The position numbers and the translations under genes are program-made. From assembly GCA_003054665.1 (NCBI GenBank), contig QAYY01000009.1:1-64000 (forward strand): DNA of 64,000 bases. Direction: 5' to 3'. Source of the DNA: Opitutaceae bacterium EW11. Its GTDB lineage: Bacteria; Verrucomicrobiota; Verrucomicrobiia; Opitutales; Opitutaceae. The notes beneath the pieces were generated by a model. It did no database searches and had not been told where the DNA came from. It saw nothing but the letters and a program-made list of their open reading frames with translations. This document shows positions 42,632 through 52,232 of this stretch, piece after piece (the first letter of the stretch is position 1; the number at the start of each line of letters is the position of its first letter).

Positions 42632-44536
42632 ATGGAAGGCCGGGAGTCGTCGCGGTCCTCCCAAGGGAGTCGCTGCGTCGCCTTCGGCTTTGCTCCGCCC
42701 GTGAAACGGGTTTCCCCTTCCCGCGTGCCTGCGCCGTCGACCACCACGCCTGCCTCGAGGCCGCCGCCTTGGGATGTTCTGCTCGATGGGCGCTTCGATT
42801 CGAAGCACCCGGGTCGCACGCTCTGGGCCCTCTTTTCCGACCAGCGCCGCGCGGTGGTCAGCGCCGTCGCGTTGTACGTGGTCAAGCAGGCGCCGATGTC
42901 GCTGCTGCCGCTCTTCGTCGGGAAAATCGTCGATGCGCTCACCCCGGTCCGCGACGACTCCTGGCACCGCGTCGTCATCTTGACGGGCTTGTATCTGCTG
43001 CTTCTCGCCCAGAATCCCGTCGTCCACACGTTTTTCGTCCGCCTGATGAGCCGCGCGCTCCGGCAAATGCAGTTCGTGCTGCGCAGCGCGCTCGTCGAGC
43101 GTCTGCAGCAACTCGCCGTCACGTTCTACGACGCGAACCAGAGCGGCGCGCTCCAGACGAAGATTCTGCGCGACGTGGACGCGATCGACGGGCTCTGCCG
43201 CCATCTTCTCCACAACGGGCTCAACGGACTGTTGATCATCGTCTACGTCGCCTGCATCGCGCTCACGCAGCAGCCGATCCTCGCCCTCTATTTTCTTCTC
43301 ACCGTCCCCGCGGGCGTGGCGCTCCTGAAGGTTTTCGACCGGCGCTTCCGCAGCCACTACCAAGCCCTGCGCCTCGAAACGGAGCAGATGAACATCCGCG
43401 TCGGCGACATGCTGCAGATGCTGCCGATCACCCGCGCCCACGGCCTGGAGGATTTCGAAGCCCGCGACGTCCGCACGTCCTTTCACCGCCTCCGCAAGCG
43501 CGGGCTCCAGGTGGATACGATCACGGAGCTGTTCGCCGCCACGTCCTGGGTGACGTTCAGCCTTTTCCAGCTCGCCTGTCTGGTCTTCTCCGCCTGGCTC
43601 GTGATCCAGCACCGCCTCACCGTGGGCGAGGCCGTCATGTATCACACTTACTTCGGCATGCTGGTCGGTTCGGTGCAGCAGCTGCTCAGCGTGTTTCCCA
43701 TGTTGTCGCAGGGGACCGAGGCAATCCGCTCGATCGGCGAGGTCCTCGAGGCTCCGCAGGTCGACGACTACACGGGAAAACCTCCGGCGCCGACGCCCTT
43801 GCGCGGCGAGCTCGCGTTCGAGGACGTCAGTTACCACTACGCCCAGGGCCGCGAGGTCGCGCTTTCCGGAATCTCCCTTCGCATCGAGGCCGGCGAGACG
43901 GTCGCATTCGTCGGCGAATCCGGCGCCGGGAAATCCACCCTGATGAACCTGGCGCTCGGATTCCGCCAGCCGGACACCGGCCGCGTGCTGCTCGATGGGC
44001 ACGACCTTCGCTCGCTCGATCTTCGCACCTACCGCCGACAGATCGGCGTGGTGCCGCAATCGACCATTCTCTTCAACGGCACCTTGCGCGAGAACCTCTC
44101 CTACGGGCTGCCCACCGTGCCGGACGATCGTTTGTGGGGGATCCTGGAGGAGGCCAACCTGGCGGAGTTCGTCTGCCAGCTGCCGTCCGGACTCGACACG
44201 CCTCTGGGCGAGAGCGGCGCACGTCTGTCCGGCGGCCAACGGCAGCGGCTCGCAATCGCTCGCGCCCTGGTCCGGCAACCGCGGATGATCCTGCTCGACG
44301 AGGCGACGTCCGCGCTGGACACCGAGTCCGAGCGCCTGGTGCAGGAAGCGCTCGTCCGCCTCAGCCGCGGCCGGACCACCCTGATCGTGGCCCACCGGTT
44401 CTCCACCATCCGGCACGCCACGCGGATCGTCGTGCTCCGCAGCGGCCGTATCGTGGAAATGGGTACGCGGGAGGACTTGATGGCGCTCCGGGGCGAATTC
44501 CACAAGCTCGCCAGCCTCCAGGACGGAGCGCGCTGA
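42632..44536 (+). CDS. ABC exporter, fused membrane and ATPase domains
   Basis: 634 residues. A Pro/Ser-rich lead of ~70 residues is followed by six membrane helices of a type-1 exporter domain (~85-375) and then the nucleotide-binding domain. Visible ATPase motifs are Walker A GESGAGKST, Q-loop PQSTILFNG, signature [15 protein letters not shown], Walker B ILLDEATSALD and the H-loop AHRFS. It would work as a homodimer exporting lipids, peptides or drugs; the substrate cannot be told. ATG 42632 is the first reasonable start; the true one may be somewhat further in. It is divergent from the sensor kinase gene and upstream of ftsH. Confidence 0.88.
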   Translation: MEGRESSRSSQGSRCVAFGFAPPVKRVSPSRVPAPSTTTPASRPPPWDVLLDGRFDSKHPGRTLWALFSDQRRAVVSAVALYVVKQAPMSLLPLFVGKIVDALTPVRDDSWHRVVILTGLYLLLLAQNPVVHTFFVRLMSRALRQMQFVLRSALVERLQQLAVTFYDANQSGALQTKILRDVDAIDGLCRHLLHNGLNGLLIIVYVACIALTQQPILALYFLLTVPAGVALLKVFDRRFRSHYQALRLETEQMNIRVGDMLQMLPITRAHGLEDFEARDVRTSFHRLRKRGLQVDTITELFAATSWVTFSLFQLACLVFSAWLVIQHRLTVGEAVMYHTYFGMLVGSVQQLLSVFPMLSQGTEAIRSIGEVLEAPQVDDYTGKPPAPTPLRGELAFEDVSYHYAQGREVALSGISLRIEAGETVAFVGESGAGKSTLMNLALGFRQPDTGRVLLDGHDLRSLDLRTYRRQIGVVPQSTILFNGTLRENLSYGLPTVPDDRLWGILEEANLAEFVCQLPSGLDTPLGESGARLSGGQRQRLAIARALVRQPRMILLDEATSALDTESERLVQEALVRLSRGRTTLIVAHRFSTIRHATRIVVLRSGRIVEMGTREDLMALRGEFHKLASLQDGAR

Positions 44537-44728
44537 CGCCCGCGATCCGGCGGGGAGACCGAGAGGCCCGCGCGGCGCGACCCGCCACGGCCCGAGCCGC
44601 TCCGGCCGCAGCCGGCCGCAGGTTTTCGCGAACGGCCGTTCTTCCCCGCGAAATTTCGTCACCGGCATGCCGATACTTTCCTGGCTCAACGCGTCCACAG
44701 ACCAGGGACCGACCTGCCGTTCCGCATC

Positions 44729-46549
44729 ATGAACAAGTACGTTTTCGCCTCGCTGGCCGTCCTTATCGCGCTGGCGGTTTGGCTCACTCCCTCGGGTTCC
44801 CCCGCCGTTCGCGCCGCGGATGGACACCGCGTGGCGCTGTTCGAATTTCTAGCCGAAGTCCAGAACGGCAAACTTGTCCGAGGCACCGTCGCCTACGCCT
44901 CGGGCGGCTCCGATTACGCGACCGTCTCCGCTCAGCCTTCGCCCTCCGCGGAAATCGCCGCTCCCGAGCTCTGGATCGCTGAGGGAAAACTCACTCCCGA
45001 CGACGTCCGTCTCCTTCGCAGCGCCCATTTCGACGAGCAAATCGGCGGCCAGCAGCCGGCCGCCGCCCAGCCGCGCCGCGCGCTGCTCCGCGAGATCGCG
45101 CTCAACAGCGTTTACATCGGCCTCTTCGTCGCCGCCATCCTGCTGGCCGTTCCGCTCCTCCAGAAGAACATGGGGGCGCAACACACGCAGTTCACCGGCG
45201 CCCTCTCGAAGACAGGTCCGAACCCGACGCGCTTCGACCATGTCGCCGGCTGCGACGAAGCGAAGCAGGAGATTTCGGAAGTGGTCGAGTACCTGAAGAG
45301 CCCGGGGAAATTCGCCCGGACCGGCGCGCGCATGCCGAAAGGAATCCTGCTCGTCGGCCCTCCGGGCACCGGCAAAACGCTGCTCGCCCGCGCCGTCGCC
45401 GGCGAGGCGGGCGTGCCGTTCTTCAGCGTGAGCGGCTCGGACTTCATGGAAATGTTCGTCGGCGTGGGCGCGGCCCGCGTTCGCACCCTCTTCAAGACGG
45501 CGGCGAAGAAGTCGCCCTGCATCGTGTTCATCGACGAACTCGACGCCATCGGCCAGCAGCGCGGCTCCGGGCGCCAGGGCAACGACGAACGCGAGCAGAC
45601 GCTCAACGCCATCCTCGTCGCGATGGACGGCTTTGACGCTCATCTCGGCATCATCGTTTTCGCCGCCACGAACCGGCCGGAGATCCTCGACAAGGCGCTG
45701 CTCCGTCCGGGGCGTTTCGACCGGCAGGTTCACGTCAATCTGCCCGATCTCGACGGTCGCGAGCAGATCCTCCGCGTCCACACCGGCCGTCTTTCGCTCG
45801 ATCATGCGGTCGATCTCCGTGAAGTCGCCAAAGCCACCCCAGGCTTCTCGGGAGCCGACCTGGCCAACTTGGCCAACGAGGCCGCACTCCACGCCGCGCG
45901 CAAAAATCGCGACACGGTTGATCGTGCGGACTTCGACGAAGCTCGTGAGAAGATTTCCTGGGGGCGCGAGCAGCGGCGGGTGATGACGCTGCAGGACCGA
46001 AAAACCATCGCCTATCACGAGGCGGGGCACGCGCTCATGCAGGTGTTCTCCGCCGAAGAGGGACTCCGGCTTCACAAAGTGACGATCATCCCCCGCGGAC
46101 AATCGCTCGGGAGCACGCATTTCACGCCTGAACGCGACCGCCTGAATTACTCCGAGGCTCAGCTTCTCGCCCGGCTTCGCTGCCTGATGGGCGGACGCGT
46201 GGCGGAAGAAATCGCGCTTGGCCAGATCACCAGCGGCGCGGCCGGCGACATCGAGATGGCCTCGAACATCGCCCGCTCGATGGTCTTCGAATGGGGCATG
46301 TCTCCCCTCGGCTTTGTCGCCCTCACCCAGCGCGAGGCGCAGATGGCGGGCAGCAACGCGCGGCAAACCGTCGCCGCCGGCGAGACGATGGCCCGGGCCG
46401 AGGAGCACGTGCTCGCGCTCCTCCGCGATCAATACGCCGAAACCCGCCGCATTCTCACCGAACGTCGCCCCCAACTGGATACCGTTGCCGCCGCTCTCCT
46501 CGACCGAGAAACGCTCAGCGGCGAAGAAGTGATCCGCCTCTGCGCCTGA
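44729..46549 (+). CDS. ftsH: ATP-dependent zinc metalloprotease FtsH
   Basis: 606 residues, membrane-bound AAA+ protease that degrades damaged or short-lived membrane and cytoplasmic proteins. One helix at ~5-22, a periplasmic domain of ~100 residues and a second helix at ~125-145 are followed by the AAA module. This has Walker A GPPGTGKT (210-217), Walker [10 protein letters not shown] and the second region of homology GRFDRQV. The protease domain has zinc motif H430-E-A-G-H434 with D507 as third ligand (AAGDIE). The C-terminus is shorter than in E. coli FtsH. Divergence at the N-terminus suggests a secondary FtsH copy rather than the main one, but that is inference. Confidence 0.93.
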   Translation: MNKYVFASLAVLIALAVWLTPSGSPAVRAADGHRVALFEFLAEVQNGKLVRGTVAYASGGSDYATVSAQPSPSAEIAAPELWIAEGKLTPDDVRLLRSAHFDEQIGGQQPAAAQPRRALLREIALNSVYIGLFVAAILLAVPLLQKNMGAQHTQFTGALSKTGPNPTRFDHVAGCDEAKQEISEVVEYLKSPGKFARTGARMPKGILLVGPPGTGKTLLARAVAGEAGVPFFSVSGSDFMEMFVGVGAARVRTLFKTAAKKSPCIVFIDELDAIGQQRGSGRQGNDEREQTLNAILVAMDGFDAHLGIIVFAATNRPEILDKALLRPGRFDRQVHVNLPDLDGREQILRVHTGRLSLDHAVDLREVAKATPGFSGADLANLANEAALHAARKNRDTVDRADFDEAREKISWGREQRRVMTLQDRKTIAYHEAGHALMQVFSAEEGLRLHKVTIIPRGQSLGSTHFTPERDRLNYSEAQLLARLRCLMGGRVAEEIALGQITSGAAGDIEMASNIARSMVFEWGMSPLGFVALTQREAQMAGSNARQTVAAGETMARAEEHVLALLRDQYAETRRILTERRPQLDTVAAALLDRETLSGEEVIRLCA

Positions 46550-46686
46550 ACGAGGCGATCGGAGCCGCGGTTGCAGCAAATCCACCTGGATTCCGGGAAC
46601 CCCGAGCTAGGGACGCTGGCCACGACAATCGCATCTTTTCGGGATTCCGACTGGCTTGAAGCGGGCTCGCAAGCAATGTAGCGCGC

Positions 46687-47454
46687 ATGCCCTCGACGGC
46701 ACAGACGGAGACGCGCTCGGGCGAAACGGCCGCGCACCGACGGTTGAAGCAACTCTCGGCGGCGTGGGCTCTGGCGCACCGTCTCTCGCTCTGCTCCACC
46801 GAAGTCAATCTGCCCCGCTGCAACTACCGCGCCGACGTCGCCGCGAGCACGCCGCGCGTCACGGCGCCAAACGCGGTCACCGCGGTATTCGAGTGCAAGG
46901 CCAGCCGGAGCGATTTTCTGCGGGACGGCGCGGATGAGAAAACGGTGCTGGCGGAAATCGCCGCTCTCACGGTGCGCGTCGAGGCGTTGCGCCGACTGAT
47001 CGGCCAACACTGCCCCGATCTTCGCCGCGGCGAGGAACTTTTCCCGGAATTCGAGGCGATCGATCTCCGCGGCGTCCGGCACGAAACGCACCACCGCCTC
47101 ACCACGGCCCTTCGCATCGCGCAGAACAAGCGCCTCGAGGGCACGAAGTTTTCCCGTCTCGCCCGCTGGCGCTGCGCGAGCCTGTTTTACCTCGTCTGCG
47201 AACCCGAATTGGTGGCGCCTCACGAGGTGCCGGACGGCTGGGGTCTTCTCATCCGCGAGGGGGACGAACTCGCGCTTCACATCGCTCCCGTGCTCCACGA
47301 CACGACGCCCGAGCAGCGCATCGCTTTCCTGGAAAGGTTGGCTGCCGCGGCCGGACGCGACACGCGACGGGGTCTGGGACTGCTCGCGACGGCGGGCGGC
47401 AGGCAGGCGAGTCCCGGCTCAACCCTGCCGGCTGAACGCTCGGCCATCGGCTGA
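46687..47454 (+). CDS. Stand-alone PD-(D/E)XK nuclease-fold protein
   Basis: 255 residues. The N-terminal half shows the restriction-endonuclease-like core: a helix with possible E39 (CSTEVNLP), D50 (NYRADVA), then E69-C-K71 (AVFECKASRSDFLRD), matching the E-D-ExK pattern of MmcB-like and other small nuclease-fold proteins. No helicase, methylase or recognition domain is attached. The tail after ~215 is low-complexity and overlaps the convergent gene by 36 bp. The role is unknown; DNA repair or processing is the natural guess, and there is no cognate methylase in the window. Confidence 0.7.
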   Translation: MPSTAQTETRSGETAAHRRLKQLSAAWALAHRLSLCSTEVNLPRCNYRADVAASTPRVTAPNAVTAVFECKASRSDFLRDGADEKTVLAEIAALTVRVEALRRLIGQHCPDLRRGEELFPEFEAIDLRGVRHETHHRLTTALRIAQNKRLEGTKFSRLARWRCASLFYLVCEPELVAPHEVPDGWGLLIREGDELALHIAPVLHDTTPEQRIAFLERLAAAAGRDTRRGLGLLATAGGRQASPGSTLPAERSAIG

Positions 47455-47679
47455 GGCGGTCGTTCCAGCCCAGTCGCCAGCCAGCCGGTCCGTGCGCTGC
47501 TCCAGCTGGCCGTGCTGCATCTCCGGGGTGGACTTCGGCGGGTCGCGGAAGACGCGGTAGATCCAGACGCCTCCGAGCACAAAAAAGAGAACGATGGCCA
47601 CGATCATCCAGAGGTTCAGCTGGGTGGTCTTCCGGTGAACGTCGACCGTGAGTTTGGGTTCGTCGTGTTTGATATCCAT
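47419..47679 (-). CDS. Small single-pass membrane protein
   Basis: 86 residues starting MDIKHDEPKLTVDVHRKTTQ, followed by one strong membrane helix (LWMIVAIVLFFVLGGVWIY, ~23-41) and a polar tail. No family recognised. It begins 13 bp after the stop of the 310-residue membrane protein gene on the same strand, so the two are probably co-expressed and may form a complex. Its last 36 bp overlap the convergent nuclease-fold gene. Confidence 0.65.
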   Translation of the reverse strand: MDIKHDEPKLTVDVHRKTTQLNLWMIVAIVLFFVLGGVWIYRVFRDPPKSTPEMQHGQLEQRTDRLAGDWAGTTASADGRAFSRQG

Positions 47680-47692
47680 GGCTTCGGCAGGT

Positions 47693-48625
47693 TCAAGGTC
47701 CGACGTCTTCGTGTTTCGGATACACCGCGCCCGGTTCGCGGATCGGAGCTTCCAACGCCGCCTGCGCGCCCATGCGGCCGCCCACGCTCGCGGCGATCGC
47801 TCCGAGGAGAAACGCGACGAAGGTCCAGATCGCGCCCTGGGAGATCCCACGCGCCGCCTTCTCCGCAGCCTGGCGCGCGTTCTGCGCAGCCTCGTCGGCC
47901 ATCCGGCTCGCCTCGGCGCGCAACCGGCCCATCGTCTCCTCCCACCGCCGCACGGTGCCGTCCGCGTAGTCGCGCGGCGCTCCGGCCGCGGTGAGCGCGT
48001 TCACCAGGGCGGTGCGGTGATCCGGGTTCGGATCGGCCGCGAAACGGGCGAGAGCCCAGGATATCTCCTGCTTGTTCGCCGCCGAGATATGGTCCTGGTT
48101 CGGCAGCTTGAACTCGTTCGTCAGCCCCTGAACGACGTTCTGCGTCCATTGGTCGGCCGGAGCGCCCTGCGAGGCCCTGCCCCCCACCGCGCTCACCGCC
48201 TGGATCGCACCGCTCGCGCCCTTGCCCACGGCGCGTGCCGCGCCGCCCACGAGCAGACCCGCCCCGCCGGAAAGAAAGAGGAAAACCGCAACGGTCGAGA
48301 GGCTCCAGACGATGAAACCGTGGAGCCCGCCGGTTCGGCGTTCGCCCACGCTCACCGAACGCCCGGCAATCCATCCTCCGACCGCCATCGAGATCAACGC
48401 GCTGATCGTCCAGACGATTCCGGAGGCGACCGAAAAATCCGCCATCGGGTTGTCGTTCCTCATCGGGTCCACCAAACGAACGCCGACTCCGAGCCCCAGC
48501 ATCGTGAGGAGAATGTGGATACTCAATGCGGCGAAGCAGCCGCCGAAGATGGCGCCCCAGGAAAGCAGACGCGAAGGCCGCAGATCGGTGACGGACGGAA
48601 CGACGGGGGTGACGAGGGTGCTCAT
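47693..48625 (-). CDS. Membrane protein of unknown function
   Basis: 310 residues from MSTLVTPV; a longer frame exists upstream but lacks protein-like character. Membrane helices lie at ~22-45, ~70-88, ~103-130 and ~273-290. Two glycine-rich hydrophobic segments (LLVGGAARAVGKG, FLLGAIAASVGGRMGAQAAL) flank a ~130-residue charged, helical region rich in Ala, Arg and Glu (about 140-270) that probably forms a coiled coil outside the bilayer. This two-part plan recurs in uncharacterised proteobacterial and verrucomicrobial proteins, but I know no function. Confidence 0.65.
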   Translation of the reverse strand: MSTLVTPVVPSVTDLRPSRLLSWGAIFGGCFAALSIHILLTMLGLGVGVRLVDPMRNDNPMADFSVASGIVWTISALISMAVGGWIAGRSVSVGERRTGGLHGFIVWSLSTVAVFLFLSGGAGLLVGGAARAVGKGASGAIQAVSAVGGRASQGAPADQWTQNVVQGLTNEFKLPNQDHISAANKQEISWALARFAADPNPDHRTALVNALTAAGAPRDYADGTVRRWEETMGRLRAEASRMADEAAQNARQAAEKAARGISQGAIWTFVAFLLGAIAASVGGRMGAQAALEAPIREPGAVYPKHEDVGP

Positions 48626-48990
48626 GAGAGGCCAAAGTTGAGAGTTGGCGGAGAAGTTCGCCCTCGAGTTGCTTGAAGCAGACCAACTCCGCGAGCCGTG
48701 CGCAGGATGCGTCGCCGAGCTGACTTGCGTCGCGTCCGTCAGCTTCGGCCCGAGCGGGCGTTCCGGTGCAAACTGCATCCGCCCCTTGCCCGTCCCGCCG
48801 CAAAACACCGGTGCCGCTGCTGGTTCGGCCTTGCGGAATGTGGGTCAACCGCGTTCGGCCGCTCCCAAGGTCCGGCCGATAGTGTCCGCCTGACGCAGCA
48901 GTAGTTCGACGTCGCTTGAGACCATCTTTGACGGCGTCTCACCCGGGCTCGGGGGCCCCTTCTTCAGCCTTTCAGTCCTTCAGCCCTTTT
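48626..48990. other. Intergenic stretch
   Basis: 365 bp between two minus-strand genes with no supported coding region. Near its right end (48963-48990) lies a CTTCAGCCTTTCAGTCCTTC-type repeat similar to one before ctaE and one before the porin gene. The promoter for the membrane-protein pair should be here. Confidence 0.4.
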
Positions 48991-49758
48991 TCATTTCCCC
49001 TGCGTGCCCCAGCGGCGGTGCAGGAAGCGCTCCCACGGCGAGAACATCACCTTGTCGGCGAGAAGACCGATCACGACGATGACCAACATCACACCGATCA
49101 CCTGCTCCATGGCGTTGAGTTCGCGACCATAGTGCAGGAGGTGGCCCAAGCCGAAGCCGGTGAGGATCGTCACGTAAATCTCGGCGGCCATCAGCGAACG
49201 CCAGGCAAACGCCCAGCCTTGTTTCATGCCGCTGACGATGAACGGCAGCGCGGCGGGCAGCATGACCTTGACCCACGTGTGCAGGCCCTTCGACCCCATG
49301 GTGCGCGCGGCGCGGGCGTAGATCGGCGGGATGCTCCGCACGCCGTTGTCGGTCGCGATCACGACCGACCAGAGCGTGCCCATCACCACGACGAAGAACA
49401 TCGCGCTCTCGCTTTGGCCGAACCAGATCAGCGCGAGCGGCACCCAGCACACGCTCGGCAGCGTCTGCAGGCCGAGCGCCAGAAGTCCAAGGGTGTCCTG
49501 ACAGACCTTGAACCTCGCCGTCAGCAGACCGAGCGGCAGGCCGAGCACGATTCCGAAAAGGTAGCCGAAGAGCAGGCGCTTCAACGTGACGGCTGAAGCG
49601 TCGAGCAGCGTTCCATCTTCGATCGCGCCGAGAAGGTACTGGCCGACCGTGAGCGGGGACGGCACCAGCACGGGCGACCACAGGTGCAGGCGCACGAGCA
49701 CCTCCCAAAGTACGACGAGGCCGGCGAAAAATGCCGCAGCGGATAGAAACCGTTTCAT
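48991..49758 (-). CDS. ABC transporter permease, SsuC/TauC type
   Basis: 255 residues, six predicted membrane helices. The EAA-type cytoplasmic loop (ARAARTMGSKGLHTWVKVMLPAALPFIVSG) and the WAFAWRSLMAAEIY segment are typical of sulfonate/taurine/nitrate permeases. Its ATG overlaps the stop of the ATPase gene by 4 bp. It is the last gene of an rrf2-binding protein-ATPase-permease operon. Context with sulfate and cysteine genes argues for an organosulfur substrate rather than nitrate. Confidence 0.87.
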   Translation of the reverse strand: MKRFLSAAAFFAGLVVLWEVLVRLHLWSPVLVPSPLTVGQYLLGAIEDGTLLDASAVTLKRLLFGYLFGIVLGLPLGLLTARFKVCQDTLGLLALGLQTLPSVCWVPLALIWFGQSESAMFFVVVMGTLWSVVIATDNGVRSIPPIYARAARTMGSKGLHTWVKVMLPAALPFIVSGMKQGWAFAWRSLMAAEIYVTILTGFGLGHLLHYGRELNAMEQVIGVMLVIVVIGLLADKVMFSPWERFLHRRWGTQGK

Positions 49759-50564
49759 TCGCCCACCTCCTCCTGGCCGCCCAGATGCCCCTTCAGCGCT
49801 TTGGTGATCTGCGTCGACAGCTGCGCGAGCGTGACGCTGTTGATGTCGCGCGGCCGCGGCAGATCGACGCGGAACTGCTCCGCGATGCGGCCGGGGTGCG
49901 GGGAGAAGAGAACCACGCGATCGCCCAGGCAAACGGCTTCGCGGACGTTGTGCGTGACGAAGATGATCGTTTTCTTTCGCTCCTGCCAGATGCGCTGGAT
50001 GTCGCCGTAAAGCTGTTCACGGGTGAGCGCGTCGAGCGCCGCGAACGGCTCGTCCATCAGAAGAATCCGGGGGTTCGGAGCCAGGGCTCGCGCCAGCGCC
50101 ACGCGCTGCTTCATGCCGCCGGAAAGTTCGTGGATGTTGGCGTGGGCGAACTTCTCGAGACCAACGAGGCGCAGATAAAAGCGGGCGACCTCCTCGCGCT
50201 CGGTGTTGGACAAACCGGGCTTCAGCTTCAGCCCGAACAACAAGTTGTCCATCACGTCGAGCCAGGGAAACAGCGCGTGCTCCTGGAACATCACCATGCG
50301 GTCCCGGCCGGGGCCGCTGACCGGTTTTCCGTCGCAGAGCAGCGTGCCGGAATCCGCGGAGTCGAGCCCCGCGATGATGTTCAACAAGGTGCTCTTCCCG
50401 CAGCCGGACGGGCCGAGAAGGCAGACAAATTCGCCTTCCGCCACGTCGAGCGAGACGCGATCGAGCGCCTGCACGACGCGGCGCTTCGATTCGAAGCGTT
50501 TCGAGATCTCGCCCACCGAAAGCTTGGAGGGCGTGACATTGGCGAGTTCGGTCTGGACCGTCAT
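49755..50564 (-). CDS. ABC transporter ATPase, SsuB/TauB type
   Basis: 269 residues from MTVQTELANV; the frame extends upstream into the binding-protein gene. Walker A GPSGCGKST, Q-loop MFQEHALFPWL, signature [15 protein letters not shown], Walker B ILLMDEPFAALD and the H-loop THNVREAV are all present. The MFQEHALFPWLDVMDN segment is characteristic of sulfonate/nitrate/taurine importer ATPases. It couples ATP hydrolysis to uptake through the permease encoded downstream. Confidence 0.9.
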   Translation of the reverse strand: MTVQTELANVTPSKLSVGEISKRFESKRRVVQALDRVSLDVAEGEFVCLLGPSGCGKSTLLNIIAGLDSADSGTLLCDGKPVSGPGRDRMVMFQEHALFPWLDVMDNLLFGLKLKPGLSNTEREEVARFYLRLVGLEKFAHANIHELSGGMKQRVALARALAPNPRILLMDEPFAALDALTREQLYGDIQRIWQERKKTIIFVTHNVREAVCLGDRVVLFSPHPGRIAEQFRVDLPRPRDINSVTLAQLSTQITKALKGHLGGQEEVGE

Positions 50565-50571
50565 CGGAAGC

Positions 50572-51528
50572 TTACTGCGGGATTGCCAGGAGCCGGGAAA
50601 GATCGACCTGGTCGCGGATGAAGCCAAGGCCGCGAGCGTCGTCGACGACGCTCTGGATGGAGGGAAGCGCGATGGCGCTGTCGAAGGTGAGCCGTTTCCA
50701 GGAGGACTCGATCAGCTCGAGCTTGATCTCCCGTTTCACCTCCGCGCTCAGCCCCTTCTGCACGAGGCGGCGCGCCTCTTCCGGATTCGCGCGTATCCAT
50801 TCCGTGAGTTCACGATGGGCCTTGACGAATCTCTCCACCAATTCGCGCTGCGAGGAGAGAAAACCGACCCGCGCCACGAGGATGGTCGTCACCACGTCGT
50901 TCTGTTCCAAATACACTTTGCCGCCTGCCTCCCTCTCGATCCGGGAGACCCACGGCTCGACGGTCCACACCGCGTCGATTTTTCCCTGCTGGAACAGCCC
51001 GAGCTGGTCGGGATTCGCCGTCGGGAGCACGTGCACGTCGCCCCCGAGTTGGGTGATCTTGAAACCCTGGGCCTTCAGCCAGGCGCGCGCCGCCACGTCC
51101 TGGGTGTTGCCCAGCTGGGGGGTGGCTAGTTTTTTGCCCTTGAAATCGGCCGGCTTGTCGATGCCGGAGCCGGGACGCACCAGCAGGGCCGCGCCGCCGC
51201 GAGCGGAACCCGAGACAATCCGTATCTCCTCGCCCTTGGAGCGGATGTAGGCGTTGAGGGCGGGGTTCGGCCCGACATACGTCAGGTCGATCGAACCTGC
51301 GAAAACGGCCTCCATCGCGCTGGGCCCCGCGTTGTAGGTGAACCACTGGAGTTCCACGTCCGGCCCGAGGCGCTGTTCGTACCAACCCTTGCCCTCGGCC
51401 GCCATCGCCTTCGCGACAATGGCCTGGGCGTGGGTCACGTTCGGGAAATAGCCGATGCGAAGCGTCGTTTTGGCAGCGGCGAACGACGCCGCGAAAAGAG
51501 ACAGACCGACGAGCAGGATATGTTTCAT
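50572..51528 (-). CDS. ABC transporter substrate-binding protein, SsuA/TauA type
   Basis: 318 residues with a cleavable signal peptide (ILLVGLSLFAASFAAA). Residues TLRIGYFPNVTHAQAI and SAMEAVFAGSIDLTYVGPNP are the standard opening of aliphatic-sulfonate/taurine binding proteins, with the type II periplasmic-binding fold. Its ATG overlaps the rrf2 stop by 4 bp and the ATPase gene follows at 7 bp, so all four genes are one unit. Ligand: alkylsulfonate, taurine or sulfate ester; the sequence alone does not say which. Confidence 0.9.
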   Translation of the reverse strand: MKHILLVGLSLFAASFAAAKTTLRIGYFPNVTHAQAIVAKAMAAEGKGWYEQRLGPDVELQWFTYNAGPSAMEAVFAGSIDLTYVGPNPALNAYIRSKGEEIRIVSGSARGGAALLVRPGSGIDKPADFKGKKLATPQLGNTQDVAARAWLKAQGFKITQLGGDVHVLPTANPDQLGLFQQGKIDAVWTVEPWVSRIEREAGGKVYLEQNDVVTTILVARVGFLSSQRELVERFVKAHRELTEWIRANPEEARRLVQKGLSAEVKREIKLELIESSWKRLTFDSAIALPSIQSVVDDARGLGFIRDQVDLSRLLAIPQ

Positions 51529-52094
51529 ATGCCTTCGCGATAGAGGAACTCGCCCAGCCCCGTTTCGGAGACCGCGGCGCGTTTTGTTGCCGACTCGGTT
51601 TTGCCCTGACTCCCACGGGCACGCGGATTCACCGCGAACGGCAGGAGAATATTGTCCCGCCGCATTTTTCGGAGCGTGACTTCGACCACGTCCGCCAAGG
51701 TGTAGCGGTCCAGGATCGCCGCGATGGCGTTGCGCACGTCGAGCATCAGCATGCGAAGCCCGCAGTGAGCCTCGTCGGGACACGAACAACGCTCGTAGGC
51801 CGTCTGGCTGACGCAGCCGATCGGTGCCAGCGGACCGTCGAGAAACCTCACGACCTGCCCGATGATGATCTCTTTCGCAGGCCGCGAGAGGCGATAGCCG
51901 CCGTACTTGCCTCGCACGCTCTCCAGAAAGCCGCCTTGCTTCAGATCGATCAGGATCTGCTCCAGGAACTTGACCGGGATCTTTTCATTGCTGGCCAACT
52001 CATTGAGCTGCAGCAAGTCGCGACCAAGCTCTCGCGCGAGCCCGATATCGATCAGAGCTCTGAGACCGTATTCGCCACGTTTGGACAGCTTCAT
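51525..52094 (-). CDS. Rrf2-family transcriptional regulator, probable sulfur/cysteine regulator
   Basis: 189 residues. The N-terminal winged helix is typical (MKLSKRGEYGLRALIDIGLA, IPVKFLEQILIDLKQGGFLESVRGKYGGY). The effector region has four cysteines, C94, C103, C105 and C111 (IGCVSQTAYERCSCPDEAHC), a layout that could hold an Fe-S cluster as in IscR/NsrR relatives; CymR-type cysteine regulators lack them. A ~40-residue basic tail is unusual. Leading the sulfonate transporter operon, next to cysK and the sulfate genes, it is the obvious candidate regulator of the whole block. A palindrome directly before its start codon suggests autoregulation. Confidence 0.88.
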   Translation of the reverse strand: MKLSKRGEYGLRALIDIGLARELGRDLLQLNELASNEKIPVKFLEQILIDLKQGGFLESVRGKYGGYRLSRPAKEIIIGQVVRFLDGPLAPIGCVSQTAYERCSCPDEAHCGLRMLMLDVRNAIAAILDRYTLADVVEVTLRKMRRDNILLPFAVNPRARGSQGKTESATKRAAVSETGLGEFLYREGI

Positions 52095-52110
52095 AGTTGA
52101 CTAGCCGACT
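52095..52110 (-). promoter_or_regulatory. Imperfect 16-bp palindrome abutting the rrf2 start
   Basis: AGTTGACTAGCCGACT is symmetric at 12 of 16 positions and touches the rrf2 start codon, covering its ribosome-binding region. Another AGTT...AACT palindrome lies upstream of cysK. Both could be binding sites of the Rrf2 regulator; this is inference from position and partial similarity. Confidence 0.4.
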
Positions 52111-52232
52111 GAACAGAAGGGGATTTGCAAAGGCTCAGCTTCTCCGAAGCCGTGGCAAGCCCGGAATACGCACAATTCGTTTTGGCTTCGCGTGGGCCTC
52201 GCAAACACGCCCAGCGGGCACCTTCCGGGCAC

